Below, piece after piece: positions 46,428 through 59,950 of a stretch of DNA of 64,000 nucleotides. This stretch comes from Vombatus ursinus (Eukaryota > Chordata > Mammalia > Diprotodontia > Vombatidae): the NCBI RefSeq assembly GCF_900497805.2, contig NW_020954562.1, positions 26,402,318 to 26,466,317 of the forward strand, in the 5' to 3' direction. Within the stretch, counting starts at the first letter, position 1; each line of letters starts with the position of its first letter. The notes under the pieces are model-generated. The model was not told the DNA's origin and did no database searches. It saw nothing but the letters and a program-made list of their open reading frames with translations. The position numbers and the translations under genes are program-made.

Positions 46428-47960
46428 GCTTTAACTCCATGACTCATATAAACCTGGCTTCTCTCACTCCAACTTGAGGGTTCTTATAACTACACCTTCC
46501 TGAGGTGCTTTATAGCACCTCATTTTCCCCCCTGTAAAATTATAGGATATTCCGTTAGCTCTCTAAGGTACCTAAGGTTTACTTTCTGTGGTTTGTTCAC
46601 AGCCACAGTTATGGTCAGAGACCAGATTTAAAATTCTGAGTTCTAAATCCAGTTTTCCCCCCATAATCACAATGTCTCCCAGTGTTTTGTACATAGCAGG
46701 AGCTTAATAACTATTTGTCCAATTGGATTTAATTAACTAAGTTACCACTAGCAACTATTGATTAAGTAGCAAAATCTCTATAGTTACACTTGGACAGGTT
46801 CTCTGAATAATTTTATCACTAACATGTCTGACATAAAGAGCTAGAAATTTTAAAGGTAACTTGGTAATTGGGGAGGAAAGGCTGGTCAGAAAAGTTCTAT
46901 TTTGAACTCAGGCTTTCTGACAAGGCTTTTGCCTCCAGTCTTCCATCTAGTCCCTAGGACCTGGGATTTCTCAGATCTCAGATCTGAGATTTGAGGTTAG
47001 CCTCCTTCCTACTAGGGATTCAAACTGCATCACTGACTTTGTTTTCTTTTGGTACTTTTCCTGCATCCTTTCCTTTCTTTTTATTTTTGTATCTTGATTA
47101 GAAACTTGGACACATTGCCCCTTGCCCTTCTTTTGACGATTTTCCTCAAAAAATAGTAAGCCTCTCACTGGAGAGTACTCACTTCCCTGGCTCCTGAAAA
47201 AACATGATAATGAAAAGACAGCAGTTTGCCCCTTGGTTGAACATGATAACCCTGTTTTCATTAGAAAGTCTTGATCAAAAGCAGTGGTACCTTTCACCAA
47301 AACACATAGTCCCAGCTGGGGTTTATATAGCAGCTACTTGTCTTTTGAGTGCCCTCCCTCAATCTCTTTTTCTTTTAGAAAGGACTTCCAACTTTTCAGT
47401 CCCCACCATGTCCAAGCTCAGGTCTAAGCTCACTATCTCTCAGAGACCCACACCTCACTGAAAAGCAGAATAATATGAAGGGAGACAGAAGAAGACTGAT
47501 ACAGTGTAAGAAGAAACTGTTTCAAATATCATCTGTAGCTATGTGACTTTGGACACGTCATTGCCACTTTTAGCCTTAGTTATGTCATCTGTAAGTGGGT
47601 ATAATATCAAAGGGCCATTTTGAACGAAAGACTTAGTGAAACTTCTGTTGTTGATGCTGTGGTCACAGTGATCGATCAGTGATTTCAGGTGTGTATCGTG
47701 TGACTAGTTCAGAAATTCCCTCCACAGGGAGTGGTCGTGCAAATCAGCTCTTCATATGTAACCTGTCATGTTAGAGAGTTATTCAGGGCATGGAGAAAGT
47801 GAGCATATTATCCAGCATCATATAGCTAGTATGTGTCAAACTCAGATCTGACTCCAAGACTGATCGTGGTATTAAAATGTCACTTGTTACATCAATTTTT
47901 TGCCCATTTTTTGTTTGTTTTTGAATTGGACATAGATTTCGTTATTCTGGGGAAATCTCA
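46428..47960. other. Intergenic with SINE relics
   Basis: No gene. A plus-strand MIR-type piece at about 47485-47620 and a second SINE-like block at 47640-47870 (TCAGAAATTCCCTCCACAGG, GTGCAAATCAGCTCTTCATA) resemble other marsupial repeats. The rest is unassigned. Confidence 0.5.
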
Positions 47961-47964
47961 TGGA

Positions 47965-50736
47965 TTTTAAACCAAGATGGTAGAGTAGAAGCAGCAAGTA
48001 GGAGATCAACAGGAGAAGTCTGTGACACCGGGGTGAGGGCTGGCCCAGAACACCCATGGCAGAACACCACCAGTGGGCCTTGGAGGCAGCTGTGGCTTCA
48101 ATAGCAGTAGCTTTGGGAGCTCTCAGCCCAGAGATGATAAGGGGGTTGAACAACTTGTCAGAAAGAGATTACAGGGGACCCTTTTGCTACCACTGGGTGT
48201 AGGGCACAGGGCCTGTATTTGGCAACTCTATTGCCCATATACAGTTCTGGATTGCAGTTACAGGATGGAGAGGAGTGCTGGAGGTTAGCCATATGGTAGT
48301 AGGGGCCTTGTTCTCAGTTCCAAGACTAAGAGGAGAGCTAGTACTTCTGGCTGCAGGGAAACAGGGGCCCTTCCTGGGTAGACTACTGTGCAAACCAGGA
48401 AAATAGTGACCACAGATCTCCTCAGATCACACCATCTTAGAAGCATTGAAAACTTGGAGACCCCCAGAACTACCTCTGAAGATAGCATCACAAAAATGCC
48501 TGAAGCTTGGAACAATGCTGCCCCACCTCCAGGTGAGCAGAGCCCAGATTTAACATAAAGTTCAAAGTTAAGAAATAAACTGGAAAAATGAGCAAATAAC
48601 AAAAAAAGAGCTTGACCATAAAAAGCTACTATGGTAAAAGGAAAGATCAAGGTATAAACTCAGAAGAAGACAATGAAGTCAAACTAACTGTAAACAAAAT
48701 CTTAGAGAAAAATACTAATAAGATTCAAGCCCAATAAGAATTCCTGGAAGAGTTAAAGAGGTGGGTAGTAGAGAAAAAATTAGGAAAAGAATTGAGAGTG
48801 ATGCAAGAAAATTATGAAAAAAAAAGAATTAACAACTTGGCAAGAGAAGCACAAAAAAAATAACAAAAGAAAAATAACAACTTAAAATTGTTCTAATGAT
48901 AAAAAGGCATAAAAATTCACTGCTGAAAATACCTTTTTAAAAAGCAGAATTGACCAAATGGAAAAAGATGAACAAAAGCTCATTGAAGAAAATAATTCCT
49001 TAAAAATTAGAATTGGGCAACTGAAACGTAATGACTCCATGAGATATTCAGAAGCAATTAAAAAAAAGTCAAAAGAATGAAAAAATAGAAGACCATGTGA
49101 AATATCATATCAGAAAAACAATTGACCTGGAATACAGATTGAAGAGAGATAATTTTAAAATCGTTGAACTACCTGAAGGCTGTGATTAAAAAAAAAAAAG
49201 AGAGAGAGAGAGAGCCAAGACAAAACACTGCAAAGGAAAATTACCCTATCTTAGGTTCAGAAGGTAAAATAAAAAGGGAAAGAAACCACCTATCACCTCC
49301 TGAAAGAGATCTCAAAATGAAAATTCCCAGGAATATTATAGCCAAATTCCAGTTCTCTCAGGTCAAGGAAAAAATATTGCAAGCAGCCAGAAAGAAACAA
49401 TTGAAATATCATGGAGCTACGGTCAGGATCACACAAGATATAGCAGCTTCCACATTAAAGGAACAGACGGCTTGTAATGGGATATTTTGGAAGGCAAAGG
49501 AGCTAGGATTATAGCCAAGATTGACCTACCTAGCAAAACTGAGTGTAATCCTTCAGAGAAAAAAAAATACATATTTAATGAAATGGAGGACTTTCAAGCA
49601 TTCCTGATGAAAAGACCAGAGCTAAATAGAAAATCTGACATTCAAACACATAAGCTAAGCATAAAAATGTAAACATGAAACAGAAATCATGAGGGACTCA
49701 GTAAGGTTAAACTGTTTACATTCCTACACGCGAAGACGATATGTGTAACTCCTAACAATTTTATCATAATTAGGACAATTAGAAAGAATCTACATAGACA
49801 GAAGACATGAATCAGTCGTGTTGGTATGATCTCAAAAAAAAGGGGTGAGAAAGAAGGATGTACTGGGAGAAGAAGGAAGGGAAGGAAATGGGGGAAATTA
49901 TCTCACAAAAAGAGGCATGCAAGGAAGAGCTTTAACAATATAAGGGAGAATGAAGGGGAGCGGGCAATGCTCTCATCAAAGTATATGTACATATACACAC
50001 ATGCATAATATACACATATACACAATACATACACATATACAGACAAATGTTACATACAATATACATGTGTATGCACACATATACTCATTTGGGTAGAAAT
50101 CTTACCCAACAGGGAAATAGGAAGGGAAGGGGATAAGAGAAAGGAGGGGTGAAAAGAGAGTATGGATTAAGGGATGCAGTGGTCAGAAGCAAAACAGAGT
50201 CTTGATGAGGGACAGGGTAAAATGAGGGAGAAGGATAAATATAAGAAAATAAGATGGCTCAATGATCTTAGAAATGCATGGAAAGACTTGCCTGAAATGA
50301 TGAACAGTGAGGTAAGCAGAACCAAGAGAACATTGCATATAATAGCAGCAATATTGTTTTAAGAACAACTTTGAGTGACTAAGTAATTTTGACTATTACA
50401 AATACACAAATAAAAAATAAAGGACATACAAACTTGCTATCTGCATCCTGAGAAAGGACTGATAAATAGAATTATGTATAGTATAATTTTACATATATAT
50501 ACTGATTTGTGTCTAGTGGTAGCCATCTCTAGGCTGAGGGAAGGGGAGGAGGGAAGAAAAAGAAGAAAACAAAAGAAATCTACACAATAATTTTTCTTGT
50601 ATATTTGGAGAAAATAGCAAGTTGTACATAACAGATTTGCAGTTTCATGTGCAATCATTTTTTTATTGTACATGTTATGGAAATGCTTATTTTGTTCCAT
50701 TAATTGAAAGTAAAATAAATTTAAAATCTAAAAAAG
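47965..50736 (+). mobile_element. HAL1-like (ORF1-only) L1 derivative
   Basis: Starts with an L1-type leader (AACCAAGATGGTAGAGTAGA). Then come ORF1 remains: a coiled-coil stretch near 48950-49070 and the C-terminal part near 49250-49680, with PRNIIAKFQ, VKEKILQAARKK and FNEMEDFQAFLMKRPELN, homologous to L1 ORF1p (human PRHIIVKL, DKEKILKAAREK). After a 3' UTR without any ORF2 it ends in AAAATAAATTTAAAATC at about 50730. ORF1 is broken across frames. Absence of ORF2 fits the half-L1 (HAL1) class known from marsupials; a deleted L1 is the alternative. Confidence 0.65.
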
Positions 50737-50737
50737 A

Positions 50738-51795
50738 AAATAGGATGGAAGAAAATATACAGTAATCATTACTGTGAATATGAAGGAGAGTGAAGTAATA
50801 TCAAAAAATTTTACAGTAGGTTTCCTTGATAGGGGCCTCATTTCTCAAATAAGTAGAGAACTGAGTTGAATTTTAAAAAAATAAGAACCACTCCCCAATT
50901 GATAAATGATCAAATGGCATGATCAGGCAGTTTTCATAAGAAATTAAAGGTATCGACAGTCATATAAAAATGTTCTAAATCTTATTGATTAGAGAAATGT
51001 ATATTAAAATAACTCTGAGGTACCACCTCACACCTATCAAAATGACAAAGGGGATGTGAGAAAATAGGTACAGTAATGAACTGTTGGTGGAGTTGTGAAT
51101 TCATCCAACTATTCTGTAGAACAATTTGGAACTATTCACTAAGGGTTATAAAACTGTGTACATCCTTTGACCCAGAAGTACCACTATAGGTCTGTATCTC
51201 AAAGAGATGAGAGAAAAGGGAAAAAGACCTAAATGTACATAAATATATATAGCAACTCTTTTGTGGTGGCAAAGAATTAGAAATTGCGAGAATGTCTATC
51301 AATTGGGGAATGGCTGAACAAGTTATGGCATATGATTGCGACATAGTACTATTTTGCTGTGAGAAATGAGAAGGATGATGGTTTCAGAAAAACCTGGGAA
51401 AACCTATATGAACTCAAGCAAAGTGAAGTGAGCAGAATCAGGAGATCATTGTGTACAGTTACAGCAATATTGTAATAATAAATTGTGAAAGACTTAGCTA
51501 CTCTGATCAATACAATACTCCAAGACTATTTTGAAGGACTCATGATGAAAATTACTATCAACCTCCAGAGAAAGAAGTGATGAACTCTGACTGCAAATTG
51601 AAGTGTAATTTTCTCACTTTCTTTTTCCTGTTTTTTTTTTCAAAATGGCTAATATGGAAATATATTTTACCTGTTTCACCTGTATAATGGGTATCATATT
51701 GCTTGCCTTCTCAGTGGGTGGTGAAGGGCCTGAATGGAAGGAGAGAACTTGGAACTCTAAATTTTTTTTTAAGGTTAAAGATAAATAAATAATAA
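50738..51795 (+). mobile_element. L1 3' end (ORF2 C-terminus and 3' UTR)
   Basis: Begins at once after the preceding element's tail. Phrases in order: CTCATTTCTCAAATAAGTAG, AATTGATAAATGATCAAATG, AACTCTGAGGTACCACCTCA, TGTTGGTGGAGTTGTGAATT, AATTGGGGAATGGCTGAACA and GTGAAGTGAGCAGAATCAGG, ending in an AATAAATAAT tail. This is the homologue of the human L1 ORF2 end and 3' UTR. Confidence 0.85.
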
Positions 51796-51829
51796 ATTTG
51801 GTGGGGGAGAAAAAGAAATGCAGATTATC

Positions 51830-52295
51830 ATCTAATCTGTAGTTTATAGTCTTAGAGAGTCTCCTAGCACTGAGAATTTAAGTGACTTGTCCATGGTCAT
51901 ACAGTAAATCTGTGTCTAAGCCAGAACTTGAGTTCAGGTCATTTTGACTCTGTGGTCAGCTCTTCATAAGTTACTTGAAATTGCCACTTTTCATATAAAT
52001 GTTAGATATTAAAGATTGCAAATTCCAACTGTTCTAAATGTAGCTAATAGTAGATTGTCTACACATTAATAATATTTCACATTTGTCTAGTTTTTTAAGG
52101 TTTACAAAGCACTTTTCTCAGAAGAACCCCATAAGGTGGGTGCTACAAATATTACTCCCATTTTACAGATAATGAAATTGAGTCTCACAGAGGTTAAATG
52201 ACACTACCAGGATCACAAAGCTAATTAATATCAGAGGCAGGTCTTGCTCGTAACTCTTCCTGACTTCAGGTATAGTACTCATCTCACTGGATTAA
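51830..52295 (-). repeat. SINE fragments
   Basis: 51830-51960 has TAGTTTATAGTCTTAGAGAG and ATTTAAGTGACTTGTCCATG. 52060-52295 is a reversed MIR-type SINE with CCCATTTTACAGATAATGAA and CAGAGGTTAAATGACACTAC. Confidence 0.7.
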
Positions 52296-53284
52296 TAATG
52301 ATCTTACTCTTTTCAATGTCACAATGAGTTTTAAAATCCCAAATTTGAACGTCTCTCCCCAAGCAACCTACTCCACTACTCCTCTTTACTAGACAAGCCA
52401 AGACTGACACAAAAATTTTAAAATATGAGATGTAAATGTGCAGATTTTGTGTATGTGTGTTTGTTTGTAGGCCCTCCCACAATCATGGGCACTCTACAAT
52501 CTACTTAAAGTTTAAGGTATACTTTGAATCAGCATCCACAAAAACAAACAAAAGCAGGTCCATAACCCCTTAATAATTTTTCTTTTACCAGTGCAATCAG
52601 AGGGTACATTGGTTCAAAGCAAAGATATTTAATTGACTAGTATGGCAAAATAAACAAGGAAAATTGCACCACAAAAACATAAGAAACCCCTCTCTCTCAT
52701 AAATCTCTCTGCCACTAGGGAACATGTGTGAATGATGAGGACAACTCATGGTCCTGGGTTTACTTACATCCCAGCTGGAGTCCCTCTCCAGCTGTCAATA
52801 TATTTACTTGCTACTCCACCATAGAACTACTGATGTCATCTGCTGGTCTGGCAATGTCAGTGAATTAAGACCTTCGGTGCTGCCAGCTGGATATGTCCAT
52901 TGTAGAACTCTTTCTTTCACTATAATGTTATCTATTGGTTCTCCACAGCTCTGCATAATTTGATATCTTTTATGGGCTGCTTTCTTTTGTCCTTCTCTTC
53001 TCTGATTCATTTAGATGGTCTTTTACTGAATTGCAAGTACAATATGGCCTATCCTCCTCAGAAAAGGGTTTATTTCAAATCTTTATTTTTGTTGATAGTT
53101 TTTAAAACTTGCTAATCTTAGCAAGTCACAGTCTCAGTACAATCTCTTAGAATTAGACTAGTTTTTGAACTTCTTTGTTTCTGCTTAGGTTCCTGCTCTT
53201 TGAAGTCTGTATGCTATTTGGATTTTGATGAAAAATTTATTTCAACTACTTTCCTGCCTCTGTTAATACGAGGGTCTATTAAAA
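52296..53284. other. Intergenic, unassigned
   Basis: No gene or clear repeat recognised. Sequence complexity is normal, and the open frames here are short and without domains. Confidence 0.4.
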
Positions 53285-53577
53285 TGCCTTTTGGAAGGTT
53301 CATTAGAGACAATGGAGGAGATTCCATCCAAGTTGGCCACCTGAATAAGAGGTAGACCTACTATATAGTTCCCATATATCTACTCCAGCAAAACTCTGAA
53401 GTTCATACTACACTAAATAATGATCAAGAAATACAGTGACAAACTACTGTGACTTTTCTACCCCAGAACTACACAAAAAGTCAGGTAGAAGGCTACAGGC
53501 AAGAAACAACCTCCCTCTCCATGTTTCCCTACCACTTCAGCCAAACTGTACCAGTGCCTGCAAAAACAACCAGAGAC

Positions 53578-53734
53578 GGGGCAGCTAGGTGGCACAGTGC
53601 ATAGAGCTCCAGCCCTGGAGTCAAGAGGACCTGAGTTCAAATCCAGTTGCAGACACTTGACACTTAACTAGCTGTATGACCCTGGGCAAGTCACTTAACC
53701 CCAATTACCTCACCAAAAAACAAAAAAACAAACA
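53578..53734 (+). mobile_element. Marsupial tRNA-derived SINE, nested in L1
   Basis: Head GGGGCAGCTAGGTGGCACAG, body AGGACCTGAGTTCAAATCCA, end TTAACCCCAATTACCTCACC plus an A-rich tail. Target duplication ACAACCAGAGAC (53566-53577) and ACAACTAGAGAC (53735-53746), one mismatch. Confidence 0.93.
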
Positions 53735-54284
53735 ACAACTAGAGACAAGTTACCTGTGGGGCTCAATATGAAGAAGCAGCAACAGTAAGGACTCAACAGA
53801 GAAAGTCCCAACTAGCATAATCAGAAAGCCTTGAGGTGGAAATCTTGAAAACTCTAGGAAAAGGCATCAGTTATTAATCCCTGGGTAGTGCAGTAATACA
53901 GCACTCAGACTAGGACCTTGGAGATCCAGTACCATGAACCTTCAAGATCCATGGGAAGGTCAATAGAGTCTCACCCTGGAAAGTAAAGTTCAGCATAGGA
54001 ACCCAGAGGACCAAGGTGACACCAGACAAGACTTTCCCTTATATCCAGAAGCACAGCAGAGGAAGAGCTTCACCCTGACACAAAACTTCAGTTCAAAAAC
54101 TAAAGCTGGAGAGATGGTTAAGTCAAGGAAAATAATGACCGTTATGAAAGTACTGTTACACATCTAGAGATGTCAAAAAGAAGGATCAAGTACAATTTAA
54201 ATCAGATCCTGGAAGGAAAAAGAATGCATTTTCCACAAGTGCATGAAAACCTAGAAGAAATGAAGCAAGAAACTAAACAATGTA

Positions 54285-54440
54285 GGGCAGCTAGGTGGCG
54301 CAGTAGATATAGCTCTGGCCTTGGAGTCAGGAGGACCTGAGTTCAAATCCAGTTTCAGACACGTAATACTCACTAGCTGTGTGACTCTGGGCAAGTCACT
54401 TAACCCCAATTGCCTCACCACAACAAAACAAAACAAAACT
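54285..54440 (+). mobile_element. Second marsupial SINE, nested in the same L1
   Basis: GGGCAGCTAGGTGGCGCAGT head, CTTGGAGTCAGGAGGACCTG body, AACCCCAATTGCCTCACCAC end and a CAAAACAAAAC tail. The target duplication is weak (AACAATGTAGG versus AACTCTGTAGG). Confidence 0.92.
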
Positions 54441-55328
54441 CTGTAGGAAAGAATTGGAAGGAGAATAGTGCAAAAGAGAAAATAGTAAACCTTTTCCAAG
54501 AAATAGAATCCCTGAAAACTAGAATAGACCAATCAGAATCAATGACTCCCTAAGAAATTGAGAAATATTAGTACTAAATTAAAGTATTGAAAAATATTGA
54601 AAAAAATAAGATACTCAAACCAAATTATCTAGAAAACACTTCAATGAGAAATGACTTAAGAGTCACTGGACTCAACAAGGGCTCACTATTTAACAAAAAC
54701 TATTAAGAAAACTAGAAAGTAGTCTGGCAAAAACTAGGTATAGACCAACATTTCACAGCACATACCAAGATAAGCTCAAAATGAACATAACATTTGGACA
54801 TAAAGGATGACATAGGCAAATTAAAGGAGCATGGAAGAAATTGTTTGTCAGATCTATGGTTAGAATGGTTTCAGTTCATGACCAAATGAGAGACAGAAGG
54901 GTCTACAGGAGATAAAATAGATAACTTTGTTTATATAAAATTAATGCAGCTAAAATTAGAAGAAAAGTAGGAACCTTGGAGAAAAAAATCTTTGCAGCAA
55001 GTTTCTCTGATAAAGATCTAATTTAACTGTGACAAAGTTACAAGAATAAGAGACATTCCCTAATTGATAAATGGTCAAAGGATTTGAATAGGTAGTTTCT
55101 GGAGGAAGAAATAAAAGTTTTCAATAGTCATATGAAAAAGTGTTCTAAATCACTAATTAGAAAAATGCAAATTAAAACAACTCTGAGGCACTACTTCACA
55201 GTAATCAGATTAGCTTAAGGTGACAAAAAATGGAAAATAACAAATGCTGGAGGGGGTTGTGGGAATAGAGGTACACTAATGTACTGTTGGTGAATCTGCC
55301 AAGTAGTCCAACTATTTAGTGATAATGC

Positions 55329-55331
<3 letters not shown>

Positions 55332-55358
<27 letters not shown>
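55332..55358 (+). repeat. (GT)n microsatellite
   Basis: About 13 uninterrupted GT units within L1 3' sequence. Confidence 0.95.
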
Positions 55359-55359
<1 letters not shown>

Positions 55360-56010
55360 CATACATATATAATTATATATATACATATCCTAGAGAGATC
55401 AAAAAAGAGGAAAATGACCCATGTGTCCCTTAATATTTATATTAAACATTTTAGCAGCTCTTTTTGTGGTGGCAAAGAGCTGGGAATTGGGGGAATGTCC
55501 ATTAACTGGGGAATGGCTGAACAACCTATGGTATATGAATGCAATGGAATATTATTGTAAGAAATTATGAAGTGGACAGCTTCAGAAATACCTAGGAAGA
55601 CTTGTATGAACCAATGCAAACTGAAATGAACAGAACCAGAAGAACAAATTATACAGTAGTAGCAATATAGTAAAAATAACCAATTTTGAAAGGCTTAGGA
55701 ACTTTGATCAACACAATCACCAACCACAAATCCAAAGGACTCTTGATGAGACATGCTATCTACCTTCTGAAAGAGAGCTGATGGACTCAGAGTCCAGACT
55801 GAAACACATTTTCTTATCTTTCTTCTTCTTTCCTTTTTTAAAAAAATTTTTTTACATGGTTAATAAGAGAGTTTGTTTTGCATGACCATACACATGTATT
55901 TGTAATAGGTTTTGTTTTTCTTGCCTTCTCAATAGGGGACAGAAAGGGAAGGAAGGGAAAAGAAGATAACTTGGAACTGAAAATAAAACAAAATTGAATT
56001 TTAAAAAAGA

Positions 56011-58110
56011 GAATCATTGGAATCCCTGAAAACTATGATAAAAAAAAGTCTAGATTCTACATATTAATAACTCATACAAGAAAATCTCCCAAATCTGCTA
56101 GTCAGAGGACAAATTTCCAATTCTTGGCCACACACACACATACACACATATGTGTGTAAGATCATACTATACATATTTCAATTGAGTCTTTTTATGTTTT
56201 TTCTAAATCAACCAGCTCATCATTTCTTATATCACAGCAGTATTCCATCATAATCATATCCTATCTGAGAGATTGTCTGTGAAAATCCTTTCCCAATTTC
56301 TGCTTTCCTTCTAATCCCAATTTTTTGTTTTACTTCTAATCTTGGCTACATTGGTTTTATTTATGCATTTTTTTTAATTTAACATATTTGAAATTATCCA
56401 TTTTACATTCAACAATGCTCTCACCTCATAATATAGTTTGAGGGCTGGTACTATTGAATCTTCTTCTTTTACATTTCTCCTTAGTTTCTTTTAAATTCTT
56501 GATTTTGTTATTATTTTTCTCAGTAAAATAATTTTTCCAGTAATTTAACTGGGATGACATTGAATAAATAAATTAGTTTGGTAAAAATTTCATTTTTTTA
56601 TTATATTGGCTTTATCTACCCATGAAAAAATGATTATTTCTCCAATTATTTAAACCTGACTTTATTTGTACAAAGAGTGTTTTATGTTTATATTCATGTA
56701 GTTCCTGCAACTGTTTTGGTAAGTATACTCTCAGATATTTTATACTGTCTAGTTATTTTAAATGGTCTAAAACAATATTGAATAATATTGGTGATACATA
56801 GTGTAGTTTCCCCATTTTTCTCTTTTAATTAAATTTATTTTAGCTTTAACTTTGAGATCATGATTACTATCCCTGCTTGTTTTTAAAAAAACAGAATAAA
56901 TTCTACAACGTCCCTTTATTTTACCCCTGTGTGTATCTCTCATTTTTATTATGTATCCTGAAAGCAACATATTATTGAATTCATATTTATAATCCATTTG
57001 TTATCTATTTCTGTTTTACAGGTAAATTCATCTCACTTACATTCTAAGGTATAATTGTTTGTTGTGTATTTCCCTCCATTCTATTTTTCCTCACTATCCT
57101 TCTCACCCCGCCTACCCTATCCCTCTTCACTAATCTGATTTACTTCTACCTGTTACCTTGCCTTCCTATTCTTTAATAGGTATACCCACCTCTGAAGAGT
57201 CTGTCCCTTATCCTCTCTCTCCATCTTCCACCTTAATCTACCTATCTTTCTAAGAGTTTCTCCCTTTTCCCCTCCCTGTTCTAATTTTTAATCTACACAC
57301 CCTTCTAAAAGTCATTACCTTATACTACACTCTTACTCTCTTATTTCTTTCTAAATTTAGAAGACTTTTATACCCTTCTAGATATATATGTAGTTCCGTC
57401 TTTAACCTCATTTCCAATAAGAGTAAGGTTCCAGCACTACTGGCCCTCCACCCCGTTTCTTCTTCTGTATCAATTCTTCCTTTTGTGCTTCATTTGTGTG
57501 AGATAATTACTCCTTTTTATCTCTCCCTATAGTCTCTTTTAGAATCACTCCATCATACACAGCTTAGCTCTCTTAGCCTTTCTTTCAAACAACCCAAATA
57601 ATGATGACAGTCATAAAAGTAGTGATAGTATTTTCACATATAAGAAGTAAACAGTTTGACATTACTGAGTCCCTTAAAATTGGTCTTTAATGTTTACCTT
57701 ATATTTCTCCTGGATCTTGTATATTGAATTTTACATTAAGTTCTGCTCTTGTTGTCACAAATACCTGAAAGGCTTTCAGTTTGTTAAATGTCAATTTTTT
57801 TCATTCAGGATTATACTTAACTTTGCTGGGCAAGTTACCCTTGGTCATTACCCTAGATCTTTTGTTCTATGAAATACAATATGCCAAGACCTATAATCTT
57901 TCAATAATAGCTGCTAGGTCTTGTGTAACCCTTATTGTAGCTCCATGATATTTAAATAGTCTTCTTTTCTTGTTGATTGCAATATTTTCTCTTTAATCTG
58001 GGAGCTTTGAAACTTGGCTATGATATTCCTGTAAGTTTTCCTTCCTTTAGGTGGTGATCAGTGGATTTCTGCTGCTGTGCGTTTATTCTCAGGTGATGTT
58101 CTGTTTTTGG
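56011..58110 (-). mobile_element. L1-derived sequence, mainly minus strand
   Basis: 56011-56110 is a plus-strand ORF1 piece (GAATCATTGGAATCCCTGAA). From about 56200 the strand reverses: antisense ORF2 C-terminal phrases (AAATCCTTTCCCAATTTCTG, TATTATATTGGCTTTATCTA, TGTACAAAGAGTGTTTTATG) and, near 57660-57920, antisense ORF1 C-terminal sequence (ACTTAACTTTGCTGGGCAAG). A degraded, rearranged copy. Confidence 0.65.
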
Positions 58111-58307
58111 TTTTGTTTCTTTTTTTTTTAGATGTTGAGGAATTTAATTATTTTATTTCATCCAAATTGATTTGAGCATTATGATAGTATTTAATCCAAA
58201 AAAAATATGAGGTTAGTCTAGTCAAACCTGTTCTTGAAGAGTCCATTCATGTTGGCTCTTTATTATCATTGTTTCCCTTTCTAGACATTTGCCAACCATT
58301 TTTTTAA
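58111..58307. other. Spacer between L1 copies
   Basis: About 200 bp of AT-rich sequence not assigned to either flanking L1 copy. Confidence 0.35.
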
Positions 58308-59950
58308 ATTAATACATTTATTTATTTATTTTTAGTTTTCAACAATCATTTCCATAAGATTTTGAGTTCCAAATGTTCTCCCCATCGCTCTCCTCCCCCC
58401 ACCCCAAGACAGTGTGTAAATTAATATAGGCTCAATATATACATTCATAGTTTTGCTTTTGACCGCTGCCTCCCTCAATCCTCTCTCCCTTCTATCAGCC
58501 CCCTCCCTTGTCTTTCCCTTTTCCCTTACTACTTCTTCCCTCCCTTCTACCTACTCCCTCCTTTTTTTTCCCCTTTCCCCTCCTACTGCTTATAGAGTAA
58601 GTTAAGTTTCTATACCTGAGTGAGTTATTCCCTCCTTGAGTCAAATACCATGACAGTAACGTTCAAACAATGTTCATTTCCCTCCCTTTTCCCCCTCTAC
58701 TATAATATGTCTTTGTACTTCTTCAGGTGATGTAATTTACCCTTTTCTATATCCTCCTTTCCTCTTGTCTCATTACAGTCCCTTTTTCACCACTTACTTA
58801 GGTTTTTTATCATCACATCAAAGTCAATTTATACCCACACCCTCTGTTTATGTATATCCCTTTTAAATGTTGTAATAAAGACATAGTTCTCACAGATCCA
58901 CCAACAGTGCATTAGTGTACCTATTTTTCCTAATGGTTGTGAGCTAATACTTCAGAGTTGTTTTAATTTGCATTTATCTAATTATTACTGATTTAGAACA
59001 TTTTATATGATTATTAATAGTTTTGATTTCTTCTTCTGAAAACTATCTATTTATATCCCTTGACCATTTATCAATAAGGAAATGGCTCTTATAAATTTGG
59101 CTCAGTTTCCTAAACATTTGAGAAATAAGATCTTCATCAGAGAAACTTGTTGAAAAAATTTCCCTGGATTTCCTACTTCTCTTCTAATTTTGACTGCATT
59201 GGTTTTGTTTGTGAAAACCCTTTTTAATTTGATGCAGTTCAAATTATTCATTTTACTTCCCATGAGCCTCTCTAGGTTTCGTTTGGTCATGAATTTTTTT
59301 CTCCTATCCATAGACCTGACATATAATTTCTTCCATGCTTCCTGACTTGCTTATGATATCATCCTTTATGTTTAAATCATGTACCCATTTTGAACTTATT
59401 TTGGGATATAGTGTGAGATGTTGGTCTGTGCCTAATTTTTGTTAGACAACTTTCCAATTTTCCCAGTAGTTTTTGTCAATTAGTATGTTCCTGCCCCAAT
59501 AGATGGGGTATTTGGGTTTGTCAAACACTAGCTGTGTTCACTTGCTTCTATATATTTTGTACGTAATTTGTACCTAATTTGTTGCATTGACTCACCACTC
59601 TATTTCTTATCCAGTACCAAATTGTTTTGATGATTATAGTTTTGTAGCATAGTTTGAGATCGGGTACTGCTAGGCTCTCTTCCTTCACATTTTTTTTTCA
59701 TTGAATCCCTTGATATTCTTTACCTTTCGTTCTTCCAGATGAATTTTGTTGTTTTTTCTAGCTCTATAGAGTTATTCTTTGGTAGTTTGATTGCTATGGC
59801 CCTGAATAAGTAAATTAAGAGAGAGTATTGTCATTTTTATTATATTGGTTAGGCCTACCCATCAGCAACTAATATTTCTCCAATCACTTACATCTGTCTT
59901 TATTTGTGTGAAGAGTGTTTTGTAACTGTGTTCATTTAATTCAATTTTTA

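Larger units (their letters stand above)
53285..56010 (+). mobile_element. L1 copy, internally deleted, with nested SINEs
   Basis: 53285-54600 is L1 leader/ORF1-like sequence (GATTCCATCCAAGTTGGCCA, later AATAGACCAATCAGAATCAA). From about 54640 it passes directly to ORF2 C-terminal sequence (ATTTGGACATAAAGGATGAC, AAATGGTCAAAGGATTTGAA) and the 3' UTR (TAACTGGGGAATGGCTGAAC), ending AACTGAAAATAAAACAAAAT. Most of ORF2 is missing. Two marsupial SINEs and a (GT)14 run (55332-55358) lie inside. Confidence 0.75.

Noticed and set aside
47887-48650. Minus-strand open frames of 88 and 121 codons
   Set aside because: Antisense to the leader and ORF1 region of the L1-derived element.
53578-53734. Possible tRNA gene
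   Set aside because: The tRNA-like head belongs to a SINE with an A-rich tail and a target duplication; no intact cloverleaf expected.
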